The notes under the pieces: generated by a model
Database searches by the model: none
What the model was told of the DNA's origin: nothing
Seen by the model: the letters and a program-made list of their open reading frames with translations, nothing else
In this document: positions 49,228 to 58,600 of the stretch, piece after piece
Position numbering within the stretch: the first letter of the stretch is position 1
Layout of the letters: every line of letters begins with the position of its first letter
Position numbers and translations under genes: made by a program
Assembly: GCA_017544525.1 (NCBI GenBank)
Contig: JAFYEA010000018.1
Span: 62,001 to 126,000 of the forward strand
Direction: 5' to 3'
DNA: 64,000 nucleotides
Source of the DNA: Bacilli bacterium
GTDB lineage: Bacteria; Bacillota_I; Bacilli_A; RF39; UBA660

Positions 49228-49432
49228 GTAAGCAATGAAAAGAGAAGTAATTATTTATCTTCCTTTATAGAGAGTTAGTGGTTGGTGTAAACTAATAATA
49301 GGTATATAATGAAAAAAATATTCTTTGAGCTTAAAAGCAGATCTGCTATAAAGATATAAAGGTAGAATAAACGAATCTATAAAGTAAGATGGTACAGCGG
49401 TAACACGCGCTTACGTAATAGGTTCTTTTTTA
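49228..49432 (+). promoter_or_regulatory. T-box leader (probably lysine)
   Basis: GAGTTAGTGGTTGGTGTAAA followed by CTAATAATA is Stem I distal, nearly the same as in the Tyr T-box at 38076. ATGGTACAGCGG...CGCGCTTAC is the T-box/antiterminator with UGGU. The terminator stem is GAATCTATAAAGTAAG (49374-49389) with CTTACGTAATAGGTTC (49411-49426), then T6. The specifier region has several AAA codons (TGAAAAAAATA, ~49310-49320), consistent with Lys and with lysS as the second gene downstream. Confidence 0.88.
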
Positions 49433-49445
49433 TTAGGAGGTTTTT

Positions 49446-49952
49446 ATGGAAAATTATGATATTAACAATTGTAGTGTTAATGATAGTTATGTAGTATGCT
49501 ACAAAGACAAAAAAAATATTAATGGAGAAGAGAAAGAAACAACTGAATATCACACAGTGACAGGAGAGCATTTATTACTTACATTTGAAGGTGATTTAAA
49601 TGCAATATCTTATACTAAAGCAGTTGATAAACATATTGATAGAAGTATAAAATTTGAAAGTTATGTTAAAGGATATAATGACTTTATTAAAGATTTTGAA
49701 AATGGGAATTATGATACTATGGATCATTTGGAAAGTGTGTATGACCAAGCAGTTAAAATATTTCATAAGAGTGATATATCTTTTGTAATTGTTGATGGAT
49801 CTATTATGCAATTAGATTCTAGTATAGATATTGTAGATAAAATATGTACTATATTTAAGAATAGTTTAGATTCAGTTGATTTAACTAAATATAAGTATTT
49901 AGAGGGTTTTGTAAATAAAATGAGTAAAGAAAAAGAATTAATAATGAAATAA
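49446..49952 (+). CDS. Protein of unknown function under lysine T-box control
   Basis: 168 residues, soluble, acidic. Starts with a strong AGGAGG. First ~60 residues are beta-like (VNDSYVVCYKDKKNINGEEK, EYHTVTGEHLLLTFEGDLNA); the rest is helical (VKGYNDFIKDFENGNYDTMD). No family recognised, no catalytic motif. It lies between the T-box and lysS, 16 nt before lysS, so it should be made when lysyl-tRNA is low. Confidence 0.7.
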   Translation: MENYDINNCSVNDSYVVCYKDKKNINGEEKETTEYHTVTGEHLLLTFEGDLNAISYTKAVDKHIDRSIKFESYVKGYNDFIKDFENGNYDTMDHLESVYDQAVKIFHKSDISFVIVDGSIMQLDSSIDIVDKICTIFKNSLDSVDLTKYKYLEGFVNKMSKEKELIMK

Positions 49953-49968
49953 GAAAGGGTGAAAAGAA

Positions 49969-51441
49969 ATGGAAAGAACTTTGTCTGAACAAGAAATAAT
50001 TAGAAGGGATAAGTTAGATGCAATTAAAGAAGTATGTAATCCTTATCCTGAAAACTATGAAAGAACACATTCATTAAGCGAAGCAAAAGAATTAAAAGAT
50101 GGAGAAAACAATGTAAGTATTGCTGGTAGAATTGTGTTTATGAGAAAAATGGGTAAATTATCATTTGTAAAAATTCGTGATATTGAATCTATAATGCAAT
50201 TAGAGGTAAAAATTGATGAAATTGGTGAAGAAAACTATGATTTCTTTAAGAAGCAAATTGATACTGGAGATTTTATTGGAGCAAAAGGAGAAATATTTAC
50301 AACTCAAACTGGCGAAAAGACTTTAAGAGTTCATGAATTAACTTTCCTTGGCAAGGCATTAAGACCATTACCTGAAAAATTCCATGGTTTAACTGATATT
50401 GAGGAAAAATATCGTCAAAGATATGTTGATTTAATAATGAATGAAAATTCTAGAAATGTTTTTTTAGGAAGAAGTAAATTTTATTCGTTCTTACATAGAT
50501 ATTTAGATAGTCATGGTTTTTTAGAAGTTGAAACACCTATATTACAAAATAGTGTTAGTGGAGCTGCTGCTAAACCATTCTATACTCATCATAATACTTT
50601 AGATATTGACTTGACTTTAAGAATAGCACCAGAAATCTATTTAAAAGAATGCATTGTTGGTGGTTATGATAAAGTATATGAAGTTTCTAAATGTTTTAGA
50701 AATGAAGGAATGGATACTCAGCATCTACAAGAATTTACTCAAGTAGAATGGTATTGCGCTTATTGGAGATATGAAGATAATATTAAATTCTTTACTGAAT
50801 TTATTCAAAATGCGTTAAAAGAACTAACTGGAAGTGAAGTATTAAACTATCAAGGGATGCAAATAGATTTTTCTAAAAAGGAATGGAAAAGATTAGATTA
50901 TTGTAAGGAATTAAAAAAAGTATTAGGTTTTGATGCTTTAAAAATAAATGATCCTAAAGAATTAAGAGATAAAATAGTTAAATCTGGTTTATTTAATTAT
51001 TCAGATTTAGAGGAAGCTAAATCTTGTGGTCAATTAATTGATTTTGTATATAAAAGAAAGATTAGAGAAGGTATTGTAGAACCTACAATTATATTCAATT
51101 ATCCTGCTGTTTTAAAACCACTTGCTAGAAGAAATGATGAAGATAAAAATAGGGTAGATGTATTTCAAGTAGTAGTAGCTGGTACTGAATTATGTAATGC
51201 ATATTCAGAGTTGGTTAATCCAGTAGAACAAAGATTAGCATTTGAAGATCAATTAAAAGCAAAATCTGAAGGTGATGAAGAAACAATGGATTTAGATGAA
51301 AACTATTTACTTGCAATGGAAACAGGTATGCCTCCTATTAGTGGTCTTGGATTTGGAATTGATAGATTAATGATGTTAATATATGATCAACCTTCTGTTA
51401 GGGATGTTGTTTTGTTTCCAACTATGAAAGATAGAAACTAA
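49969..51441 (+). CDS. lysS: Lysyl-tRNA synthetase, class II
   Basis: 490 residues. N-terminal OB-fold (VSIAGRIVFMRKMGKLSFVK) binds the anticodon. Class II motifs: motif 2 FRNEGMDTQHLQEFTQVEW, motif 3 GLGFGIDRLMMLIYDQPSVRD; VETPILQNSVSGAAAKPFYT and LRIAPEIYLKECIVGGYDKV line the active site. SD AAGGGTGA. Terminator follows. Confidence 0.97.
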   Translation: MERTLSEQEIIRRDKLDAIKEVCNPYPENYERTHSLSEAKELKDGENNVSIAGRIVFMRKMGKLSFVKIRDIESIMQLEVKIDEIGEENYDFFKKQIDTGDFIGAKGEIFTTQTGEKTLRVHELTFLGKALRPLPEKFHGLTDIEEKYRQRYVDLIMNENSRNVFLGRSKFYSFLHRYLDSHGFLEVETPILQNSVSGAAAKPFYTHHNTLDIDLTLRIAPEIYLKECIVGGYDKVYEVSKCFRNEGMDTQHLQEFTQVEWYCAYWRYEDNIKFFTEFIQNALKELTGSEVLNYQGMQIDFSKKEWKRLDYCKELKKVLGFDALKINDPKELRDKIVKSGLFNYSDLEEAKSCGQLIDFVYKRKIREGIVEPTIIFNYPAVLKPLARRNDEDKNRVDVFQVVVAGTELCNAYSELVNPVEQRLAFEDQLKAKSEGDEETMDLDENYLLAMETGMPPISGLGFGIDRLMMLIYDQPSVRDVVLFPTMKDRN

Positions 51442-51457
51442 TTGTAAAACAAATTGT

Positions 51458-51494
51458 AAAGGAATGTAAAACCATTTTTCATTCCTTTTTTATT
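51458..51494 (+). terminator. lysS terminator
   Basis: AAAGGAATG pairs with CATTCCTTT across TAAAACCATTTTT, then T-run. Confidence 0.85.
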
Positions 51495-51526
51495 TTGTTA
51501 CAATTTATCAAGATAGAGGTGTATAT

Positions 51527-52549
51527 ATGAAAAAAGTATTTAAAATATTTTTAATTTTATTATTATTTATGACATTTATTAGGGTAAATGCCAGTACAAT
51601 TAGTATTGATGAATTTATTAATGGTTTCAAAAACACTGATTTATATAAGCTGTTTACTCAAGAGGATGATCAAGGTAATGGAAATACAATAGATGTTATT
51701 AAAGATGAAACAAATCATAAAATAAATATATCTGTAAATAATGTAGCAGTAGTTGCTTTTGATTATACGGATAATTATATTTCTTATTCTGACCCAGACA
51801 CTGTTATTACAGAAGAGTTAGTAAGCGAACCAATTCAAATCTTTTCTTCTGTTATGATTATAAATATAATGTATACTGTATTAGATTTAACTAATCATTT
51901 AGATAAAGATTTAGATATTCCTGATGAATTTAATACTGATGAGATTTTTGAAGAATTTGGATTTAATTATTTATCTGAAAATTATAGTTTTACTAATGGC
52001 GATACAACATCAAGTGGAAATTATATAAGAAATTTTAAGATGTCATTGGATACTGATAAGATTAATCATTTGGTAGATACATATGGAGTTTCAAGAGATG
52101 AAAGTGTAACTGTTCCTGATGGTTTAAAACCAACAATTATTATTTCTGATATAGAAGATAAAAGTGTACATATTAGTTTTGATTTACAAACAAATGATAA
52201 TGTAGAATATTATTGCCAAGCATATCGTTCTACTAGTGAAAATGGAGAATATGTTTTAGCGGCTGGAGGTATTATGACTGCTTGTAAACAAGGAGATGGA
52301 TCCTTTAGTGTTTCATTTGAAGATGATAATTTATCACCTAATACAACGTATTATTATAAAGCTAAAATTGTTGGTGGGGATACTTTTAGTGATATAGTTA
52401 GTATTAAAACAAAAGCGTCTAAAGTAAATACTGAAGTAAATCCAAAAACAGGTGATGTTTCACCAGTTATATATGTTTCTGTTTTATTAGTTATAAGTGT
52501 TGTTTGCTTAATAATTGTTAGTAGAAATATTCGTTCTGGTGTTTTATAA
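51527..52549 (+). CDS. Cell-wall surface protein with NPKTG sorting signal
   Basis: 340 residues. Signal peptide (KVFKIFLILLLFMTFIRVNA), an acidic unrecognised domain (~25-205), a fibronectin type III domain (~207-300: LKPTIIISDIEDKSVHISFD ... LSPNTTYYYKAKIVGG), then NPKTGD, a hydrophobic helix (VIYVSVLLVISVVCLIIV) and SRNIRSG. That C-terminus is a sortase-type signal with NPKTG in place of LPxTG. No sortase is in the window. SD AGAGGTG. Confidence 0.8.
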   Translation: MKKVFKIFLILLLFMTFIRVNASTISIDEFINGFKNTDLYKLFTQEDDQGNGNTIDVIKDETNHKINISVNNVAVVAFDYTDNYISYSDPDTVITEELVSEPIQIFSSVMIINIMYTVLDLTNHLDKDLDIPDEFNTDEIFEEFGFNYLSENYSFTNGDTTSSGNYIRNFKMSLDTDKINHLVDTYGVSRDESVTVPDGLKPTIIISDIEDKSVHISFDLQTNDNVEYYCQAYRSTSENGEYVLAAGGIMTACKQGDGSFSVSFEDDNLSPNTTYYYKAKIVGGDTFSDIVSIKTKASKVNTEVNPKTGDVSPVIYVSVLLVISVVCLIIVSRNIRSGVL

Positions 52550-52580
52550 AAAAAGGAAGTATTATTAATACTTCCTTTTA
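52549..52580. terminator. Bidirectional terminator between the NPKTG protein and the hydrolase operon
   Basis: AAAAGGAAGTATTA pairs with TAATACTTCCTTTT; U-runs in both directions. Confidence 0.88.
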
Positions 52581-53816
52581 ATTTATCATCCATAATATTG
52601 TTTCTTTAGTGTATGCAAGACCTGGTGTATCTCCGTGCCCTGCACCTCTTAGTAGTGTAAATGTTGCGTTTCCACCAATTTTTTTGATTTCTCCAACATT
52701 ACCACTCATCTCATTACTATATCTATTTTCTGCTTGTCCAACATTACCACCGAAAGCCCATACTTTTGTATTTTTAAAATTCTTTACATTTAATCTATAT
52801 GAACCACAACTAACAGGCACTGCTGAATAAAAGAAATTTGGGTAATTATTAACCATATGCCATGTTCCAATTGATCCTCTTGAATGACCTGTAATTGAAA
52901 TTCTATTTTTATTACATTCATATTTTTTGCATTCAGTATCTATAATATTTTTTAGTTCAGCTAGTCTTCCTCCGGTTTCAGCCCACATACCTCCTGATGG
53001 AGTGATTAATATAAATGGCAATTCTGAACCAAAATGTTTTTTTGCTGCTTTTAAGAATGGAGAACTACCATCACTTGTACCACCACCATCTCCATGTAAA
53101 TACATTATTAAAGGCATATTTGGTAATACTTGAGAAGGAGTATGTACACTATAACTTAATGTTGTTGATCTTCTTCTTTCACCACTTGGATTTCCTGGTT
53201 TATATGGTTTTTGAATCTCTTTAAATAATGTTTCTAATTTACTTTTAACTGTTGATTCTTTAATATTTTTAATTTTATTTTGAATTTCATTATATTTATT
53301 TTCGTTATAATTAGTTTTTAGTTTTCCAATTTCTTCTTTTATATCTATATATGTTTTATATTCATTTAATATATTTAATAATTCATTCTTTTCACTTTCA
53401 TTTTTAATATTATTATTAATATATGTAACTGCTTTTATATAGTCAGCACTGCTTAAAGTGTTTTTGACATTATTTACATAATTTGTTGCAATTTTTTTAT
53501 ATGCACTTTGTATACCTTCTTTGTTTGCATATTTTAAACAAGATATATAATTATCATCACCATTTGATATTTTTACTATAATATTAACAAATGTAGGTAT
53601 CAAAAATATTAGTACTGCAGCTATTATTTTTGCCACAGCATTTTTATTTGCTTTTGCTAAAGCATCATTATCCTTATTTGCTACTGCTCTTGTATAACCA
53701 ATCATAAGAGAAATAATCAATATTAAAGGAACAACAATTTTAATTATCGTAATTGCTGTTTTTATTATTTTCATTATTTCTAATACACTTGGGTTATCAC
53801 ATACACTTAATATCAT
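52578..53816 (-). CDS. Alpha/beta hydrolase with N-terminal two-helix membrane module (copy 1)
   Basis: 412 residues. ATG 53816 is chosen because AAAGGA lies upstream and it aligns with the paralogue (MILSVCDNPS/MMLNVCDNPT); ATG 53843 is possible. Residues 1-~100: Cys, helix (AITIIKIVVPLILIISLMIG), AVANKDNDALAKANK, helix (IIAAVLIFLIPTFVNIIV), Cys. A helical stalk (~105-200) follows, then a hydrolase of the PHB-depolymerase/esterase type: YLHGDGGGTSDG, nucleophile GHSRG (~311), catalytic His in GAGHGDTPG. By topology the hydrolase is outside. Substrate unknown. Confidence 0.8.
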   Translation of the reverse strand: MILSVCDNPSVLEIMKIIKTAITIIKIVVPLILIISLMIGYTRAVANKDNDALAKANKNAVAKIIAAVLIFLIPTFVNIIVKISNGDDNYISCLKYANKEGIQSAYKKIATNYVNNVKNTLSSADYIKAVTYINNNIKNESEKNELLNILNEYKTYIDIKEEIGKLKTNYNENKYNEIQNKIKNIKESTVKSKLETLFKEIQKPYKPGNPSGERRRSTTLSYSVHTPSQVLPNMPLIMYLHGDGGGTSDGSSPFLKAAKKHFGSELPFILITPSGGMWAETGGRLAELKNIIDTECKKYECNKNRISITGHSRGSIGTWHMVNNYPNFFYSAVPVSCGSYRLNVKNFKNTKVWAFGGNVGQAENRYSNEMSGNVGEIKKIGGNATFTLLRGAGHGDTPGLAYTKETILWMIN

Positions 53817-53818
53817 AC

Positions 53819-55156
53819 TTATTTCCTTTGTGAAATCATCCATTCATATATATCAGATATGTTATTGTTATTGTTATCAATACCAAATACATCTTTTCCC
53901 ATATCTCCATGACATGAATCTTTCATGTAAGTGAAAGCACTACAGTTTTGACAATCACTACATTTTCCTAATCCTTCAAAAACACCGCACATAGCAGTTA
54001 CTGCTGACCAACTTACTGTTTTATTAGCACAACTTTTTCCAGTAGCTGTTGTTGCACCACCTTTTTCACCATATCCTTTCATTGGCAATGATTTTAAATA
54101 AGTCCAATCATTGTAACCTTTAATTTTATCAATACCTAAACCTGAACTAATAGGTGCGATAGCAGAAAAAATTCTATAATTATTTGCTGTTAGATATATA
54201 TAATATCCACTAGAACTAAATGCTGTTAATGATATTCTATTCTCATCTAATTGATATTGTTTAATTAGATCTTTTATTTTTTTAACCGCAGCATCACTTG
54301 CTGACATATTCCAATCTTTTCTTTCACTACTTGCTAATAATGGTATATATATAAATGCTTGTAAATTATCTAAACTCTTAGTTTGAGCTATTTGTTTCAT
54401 ACTGGGTCCACTTAAACTATTTGGCGGAAACATTACTATTAAAGGCATATTAGTAGTTGCATTTTTAGGTATATACAAATAGTATCCTTTAAAAATAGGG
54501 TATGTAGTATCATTATATTGATTAAATGAACTTTGAACATTTAATGGAGCACCGGTTGATATAGAATTTATCATATCAGTTAATTTTTTCTTAATAGTTG
54601 GGTCAGCAATATTATTAATTTTATTTTTAATTTCATTATATTTATTTGCGTCATAATTTTGTTTTAAATTGTTTATTTCACTAGCTATATCTACATACTG
54701 TTTTATTGTGTTTAATTCATTTAATAATGATTCTTTTGTACTTTCATCTTTAATTTTATTTACATAATTAAGAGCATTATTATAATCTGCTAAACTTAAT
54801 GAAGTTTTTGCTCTATTTAAATATGATTGTGCCATTGTTTTATATGATTCGCTTATAGATTCACTACTAGCAATATTTATACAACTTAAATATGATGTTT
54901 CACCAGTAATATGACCAATTATATTTACAAATGTAGGTATAAAAAACACAAGTATTGCTGCGATTACTTTTGCTACAGCTGTTTTATTTGCTTTTGATAG
55001 AGCATCAGCATCTTTATTTGCAACCGCTTTTGTATAACCAATCATTAATGAGATTATTAATATTAAAGGAACAACAATTCTTATTATTGTTAAGATAATT
55101 TTTACTATTCTCATTACTTCTAACACCGTTGGATTATCGCATACATTTAACATCAT
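53819..55156 (-). CDS. Alpha/beta hydrolase with N-terminal two-helix membrane module (copy 2)
   Basis: 445 residues, paralogue and upstream partner of the previous gene (2-nt gap). Same membrane module (VCDNPTVLEV, AVANKDADALSKANK, two helices, ISC) and stalk. The hydrolase part shows MPLIVMFPPNSLSG and a nucleophile elbow AFSSSGYY (~313) instead of GxSxG, with the His in CHGDMGKD. A cysteine-rich insert near the C-terminus (MCGVFEGLGKCSDCQNC) is absent from copy 1, suggesting a disulfide-stabilised extracellular domain. SD GGTGA. Confidence 0.8.
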   Translation of the reverse strand: MMLNVCDNPTVLEVMRIVKIILTIIRIVVPLILIISLMIGYTKAVANKDADALSKANKTAVAKVIAAILVFFIPTFVNIIGHITGETSYLSCINIASSESISESYKTMAQSYLNRAKTSLSLADYNNALNYVNKIKDESTKESLLNELNTIKQYVDIASEINNLKQNYDANKYNEIKNKINNIADPTIKKKLTDMINSISTGAPLNVQSSFNQYNDTTYPIFKGYYLYIPKNATTNMPLIVMFPPNSLSGPSMKQIAQTKSLDNLQAFIYIPLLASSERKDWNMSASDAAVKKIKDLIKQYQLDENRISLTAFSSSGYYIYLTANNYRIFSAIAPISSGLGIDKIKGYNDWTYLKSLPMKGYGEKGGATTATGKSCANKTVSWSAVTAMCGVFEGLGKCSDCQNCSAFTYMKDSCHGDMGKDVFGIDNNNNNISDIYEWMISQRK

Positions 55157-55244
55157 AATTATTCACCGTTATTATTATAACAAAATATTATTTTTAAGAC
55201 TACATTTTTATTATAAAAAATGATATTATAAATATGGTGATAAT

Positions 55245-55571
55245 ATGAAGAGATATATTAGTGAATATATAAAAAATACAGAAAAAATATTAAATGAAAA
55301 AGTAACTAAAGAAATAATTGATAATCATGTAAATAAGATATCATTCTTCTCTCACGAAAGACTTATTCATTTAATAGTAACTATGTTTTTTGCTTTATTT
55401 ACTATATTATTTATATTCATGTTTTTAGTTCTAAACAATTATATTTTATTGATTATATGTGCAATTATGATTGTAATACTGTTATTTTATATAGTACATT
55501 ATTATTTTTTAGAAAACAGTGTACAATATCTTTATACTTTGTATGACAAATTAAAAGAAAAATTAAAATAA
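55245..55571 (+). CDS. Small two-helix membrane protein of unknown function
   Basis: 108 residues. A charged helix (YISEYIKNTEKILNEKVTKE), two close hydrophobic helices (IHLIVTMFFALFTILFIFMF, YILLIICAIMIVILLFYIVH) and a charged helical tail. GGTGATA binding site. Divergent from the hydrolase operon and upstream of polC. Not recognised. Confidence 0.65.
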   Translation: MKRYISEYIKNTEKILNEKVTKEIIDNHVNKISFFSHERLIHLIVTMFFALFTILFIFMFLVLNNYILLIICAIMIVILLFYIVHYYFLENSVQYLYTLYDKLKEKLK

Positions 55572-55575
55572 TTTA

Positions 55576-55604
55576 TTGATATAAAAATTATTAATTTGTA
55601 TAAT
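55576..55604 (+). promoter_or_regulatory. polC-walJ promoter
   Basis: TTGATA at 55576-55581, 17-nt spacer, TATAAT at 55599-55604. Confidence 0.85.
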
Positions 55605-55622
55605 TGTAATATGGTGAGGTAA

Positions 55623-58600
55623 ATGGACGAGAAATTAGAAAGGTTTTTTAATGCTATAAATTTTAATATAGATTTTTTTAAATATTTTAAAAATGCATCT
55701 GTAACGGATGTTCTTTTGGCTAAAAAATCAAATAAAATGAGACTCGTCATGAATATAGATTATTTAATACCAATTGAAGTGTTTAAAGAATTATGTATAT
55801 GTGGAAAAACACTTAAAGGCGCTGAAGATGTTAGATATAAATTTATTGTTCAAAATAATGATAAATTACTAGAAGATTATTTTAATTATTATTTTGATAT
55901 ATTAGTTGATAAATGTCCTATGCTAAGAGCAATAAATAGGAATAAAATAAATATTGATAGTAATACTATTACCTTTCAGGTATTAAACAATATTGAAAAA
56001 GAAAAAATCGAATCTTTATCTGAAAAAATAGATACTTTTTTAACTGATATGGGATTTGAAGATATTAATATTTTATGTGTAATAAACGAGAAGGATAGAG
56101 AAAAGTTTATTGAGAAAATGTCTACCGAAGAAGTAGTAAGTGATAATAAAAAAGTATTAAAACAAATTAAAGGTGGCGTTATTACTGGAACTCCATCTCA
56201 AATTGTAAATTTAATCAGTGATGAAAAAGGTATAGTGGTTATAGGCGAAGTTTTTGGCAAAGTGGAAGGTACATCTACAATGTCAGGATGGAATATTATT
56301 ACATTTAATATTACTGATTATACAGATAGTATAGTTTGCAAAATGTTTACTAAAGATGAAGAAGAAAAAAAATTCTTTTTAGATAATATTAAACCTGGTA
56401 AATGGTATAAATGTAAAGGTAATATTGCATATAATCAAAGAAGTAATGATTATGAATATTCAATTAATAGTATGGAAGAATTTGATAAAGAAACTATTAA
56501 AAGAGTAGATAATGCAGAAGTTAAAAGAGTTGAATTACATGCTCATACTATGATGAGTCAAATGGATGGTGTTACCAAGTTTGATTTAAAAGACAAAAAG
56601 TGTGAGCTTGTTAGTAGATGTATTGATATGGGATATAGAGGGGTAGCTATTACAGATCATAACGGATGTCAAGCATTCCCAATATCTTATAATATAATAA
56701 AAAAACATAATGCTAAAATAATTGAAGGATTAAACAAAGAAAAAGATAAATTACTTGATTCTATGGATTCATTAGATGATGATGAAAAGAAAGAAGCTAA
56801 AAAGAAATTAAAAAATATAGAAGAACAATTAAAAAATCCTCCATTATTTAAAGGATTATATGGAACAGAACTTACATTAGTAAATGATTATGTTGATATA
56901 GTTATTAGACCAACAGACTTACCTTTAGAAGGAACTGAATTTGTTGTTTTTGATACAGAAACAACAGGTTTTCATGCTGCTTTAAATGATTCTATGATTG
57001 AAATAGGAGCAGTTAAAATAAAAGATGGAATGATTGAAGATAGATTTGATTTATTAATTAATCCTGGTTATCACATTCCAGAAGTAATAACTAATTTAAC
57101 TGATATAACTGATGATATGGTAAAAGATGCTCCTAATGAAGAAGAAGCAACTAAAGAATTTTTATCTTGGATTGGAGAATCACCATTAGTTGCTCATAAT
57201 GCTAAGTTTGATATTAGTATGTTAGAAATGGCTATGCATAAATATAATTTAGGTGAACTTAAAAATACTGTTATCGATACTTTAGAATTAGCAAGAGCAT
57301 TAGACAGAGATTATTCAAGACATAGTTTATCTGCTTTAGTTAAAAGATATAATATTCCTTTTGATGAAGAATCACACCATAGAGCAGACTATGACGCCGA
57401 AGGAACTGCTTTAGTATTCTATAAAATGTGTAAAAAAATATTAAGTTTAAATTTAACTAAAATAAGTGAATTACAAAAATTAGTTAAAGAAGATGAAATG
57501 TATAAATTTGGAAATAGATATCATTTTAATGCTATTGCTATTAATCAAAAAGGACTTCAAAATTTATTTAAAATAATATCACTTGCCAATACAACTTATT
57601 TATATCAAATGCCAAGAATACCTAGAAGCAAATTAAATGAATTAAGAGAAGGATTAATTATAAGTAGTGGTTGTTATGAATCAGAAATATTTGTAGAAGC
57701 AAGTAATTATACAGATGAAAAAGTTATTGAAATGATTAAATATTATGATTATGTTGAAGTACAACCACCAGAAGTATATTGTCATTTAGTTCAAACAAAT
57801 GATTATAAGAGTGAATTGGAAATAAAAGAACATATAAAAAGAATAATTGATTTAACTAAGAGGGCAGGTAAAATAATAGTTGCTAGTGGAGATGTTCATC
57901 ATTTTGATAGAGAAGATAAAATATATAGAGAAATAATTGTTAATCAAAAAGTACCTGGAGGAGGAAGACATCCACTTGCTAAAACAGGTATTACTGAAAT
58001 TCCATCTCAACATTTTAGAACAACTGAAGAAATGTTGGAAGATTTTAACTTCTTAGATAAGAAAACTGCTTATGAAATAGTTGTCGAAAACACTAATAAA
58101 ATATGTGATATGGTAGTAGATATAGAAGTAATTGTTGATACTCATGGAGTACCATTTAGCCCTAGAGTAAGAAGTGATGATGGTAAGAGTTATTTAGACT
58201 GTCCTAGAGTTGTAACTGATTTAGTTTTTGAAAAAGCAGCTTCTTGGTATGGAAATCCATTACCTCATAATATTGAAGAAAGAATCAGTAAAGAATTATA
58301 TGGGGACTGTGTATACAATTATTGGTATAATAAATTAAAGAAAGAACATCCTAAAACAAAAGAAGATAAATTAATAGATGAAGTATTTATTCATGTTCAT
58401 AAGACATTATTAGATGGTTTTGACAAAGTTAAAGAATTACTAAAAGAAGTAGTTCTTGAAAAATGGAAGGATGAAGATGGAGAACAAACAGAAACTTCTA
58501 TAAATAAAAAAATAAAAAAAGAACTAGGAGGTATTATTGGAGGTGGATTTGATCCAATATACTTAATAGCTCAAAGACTTGTTAAACACTCTAATGACGA

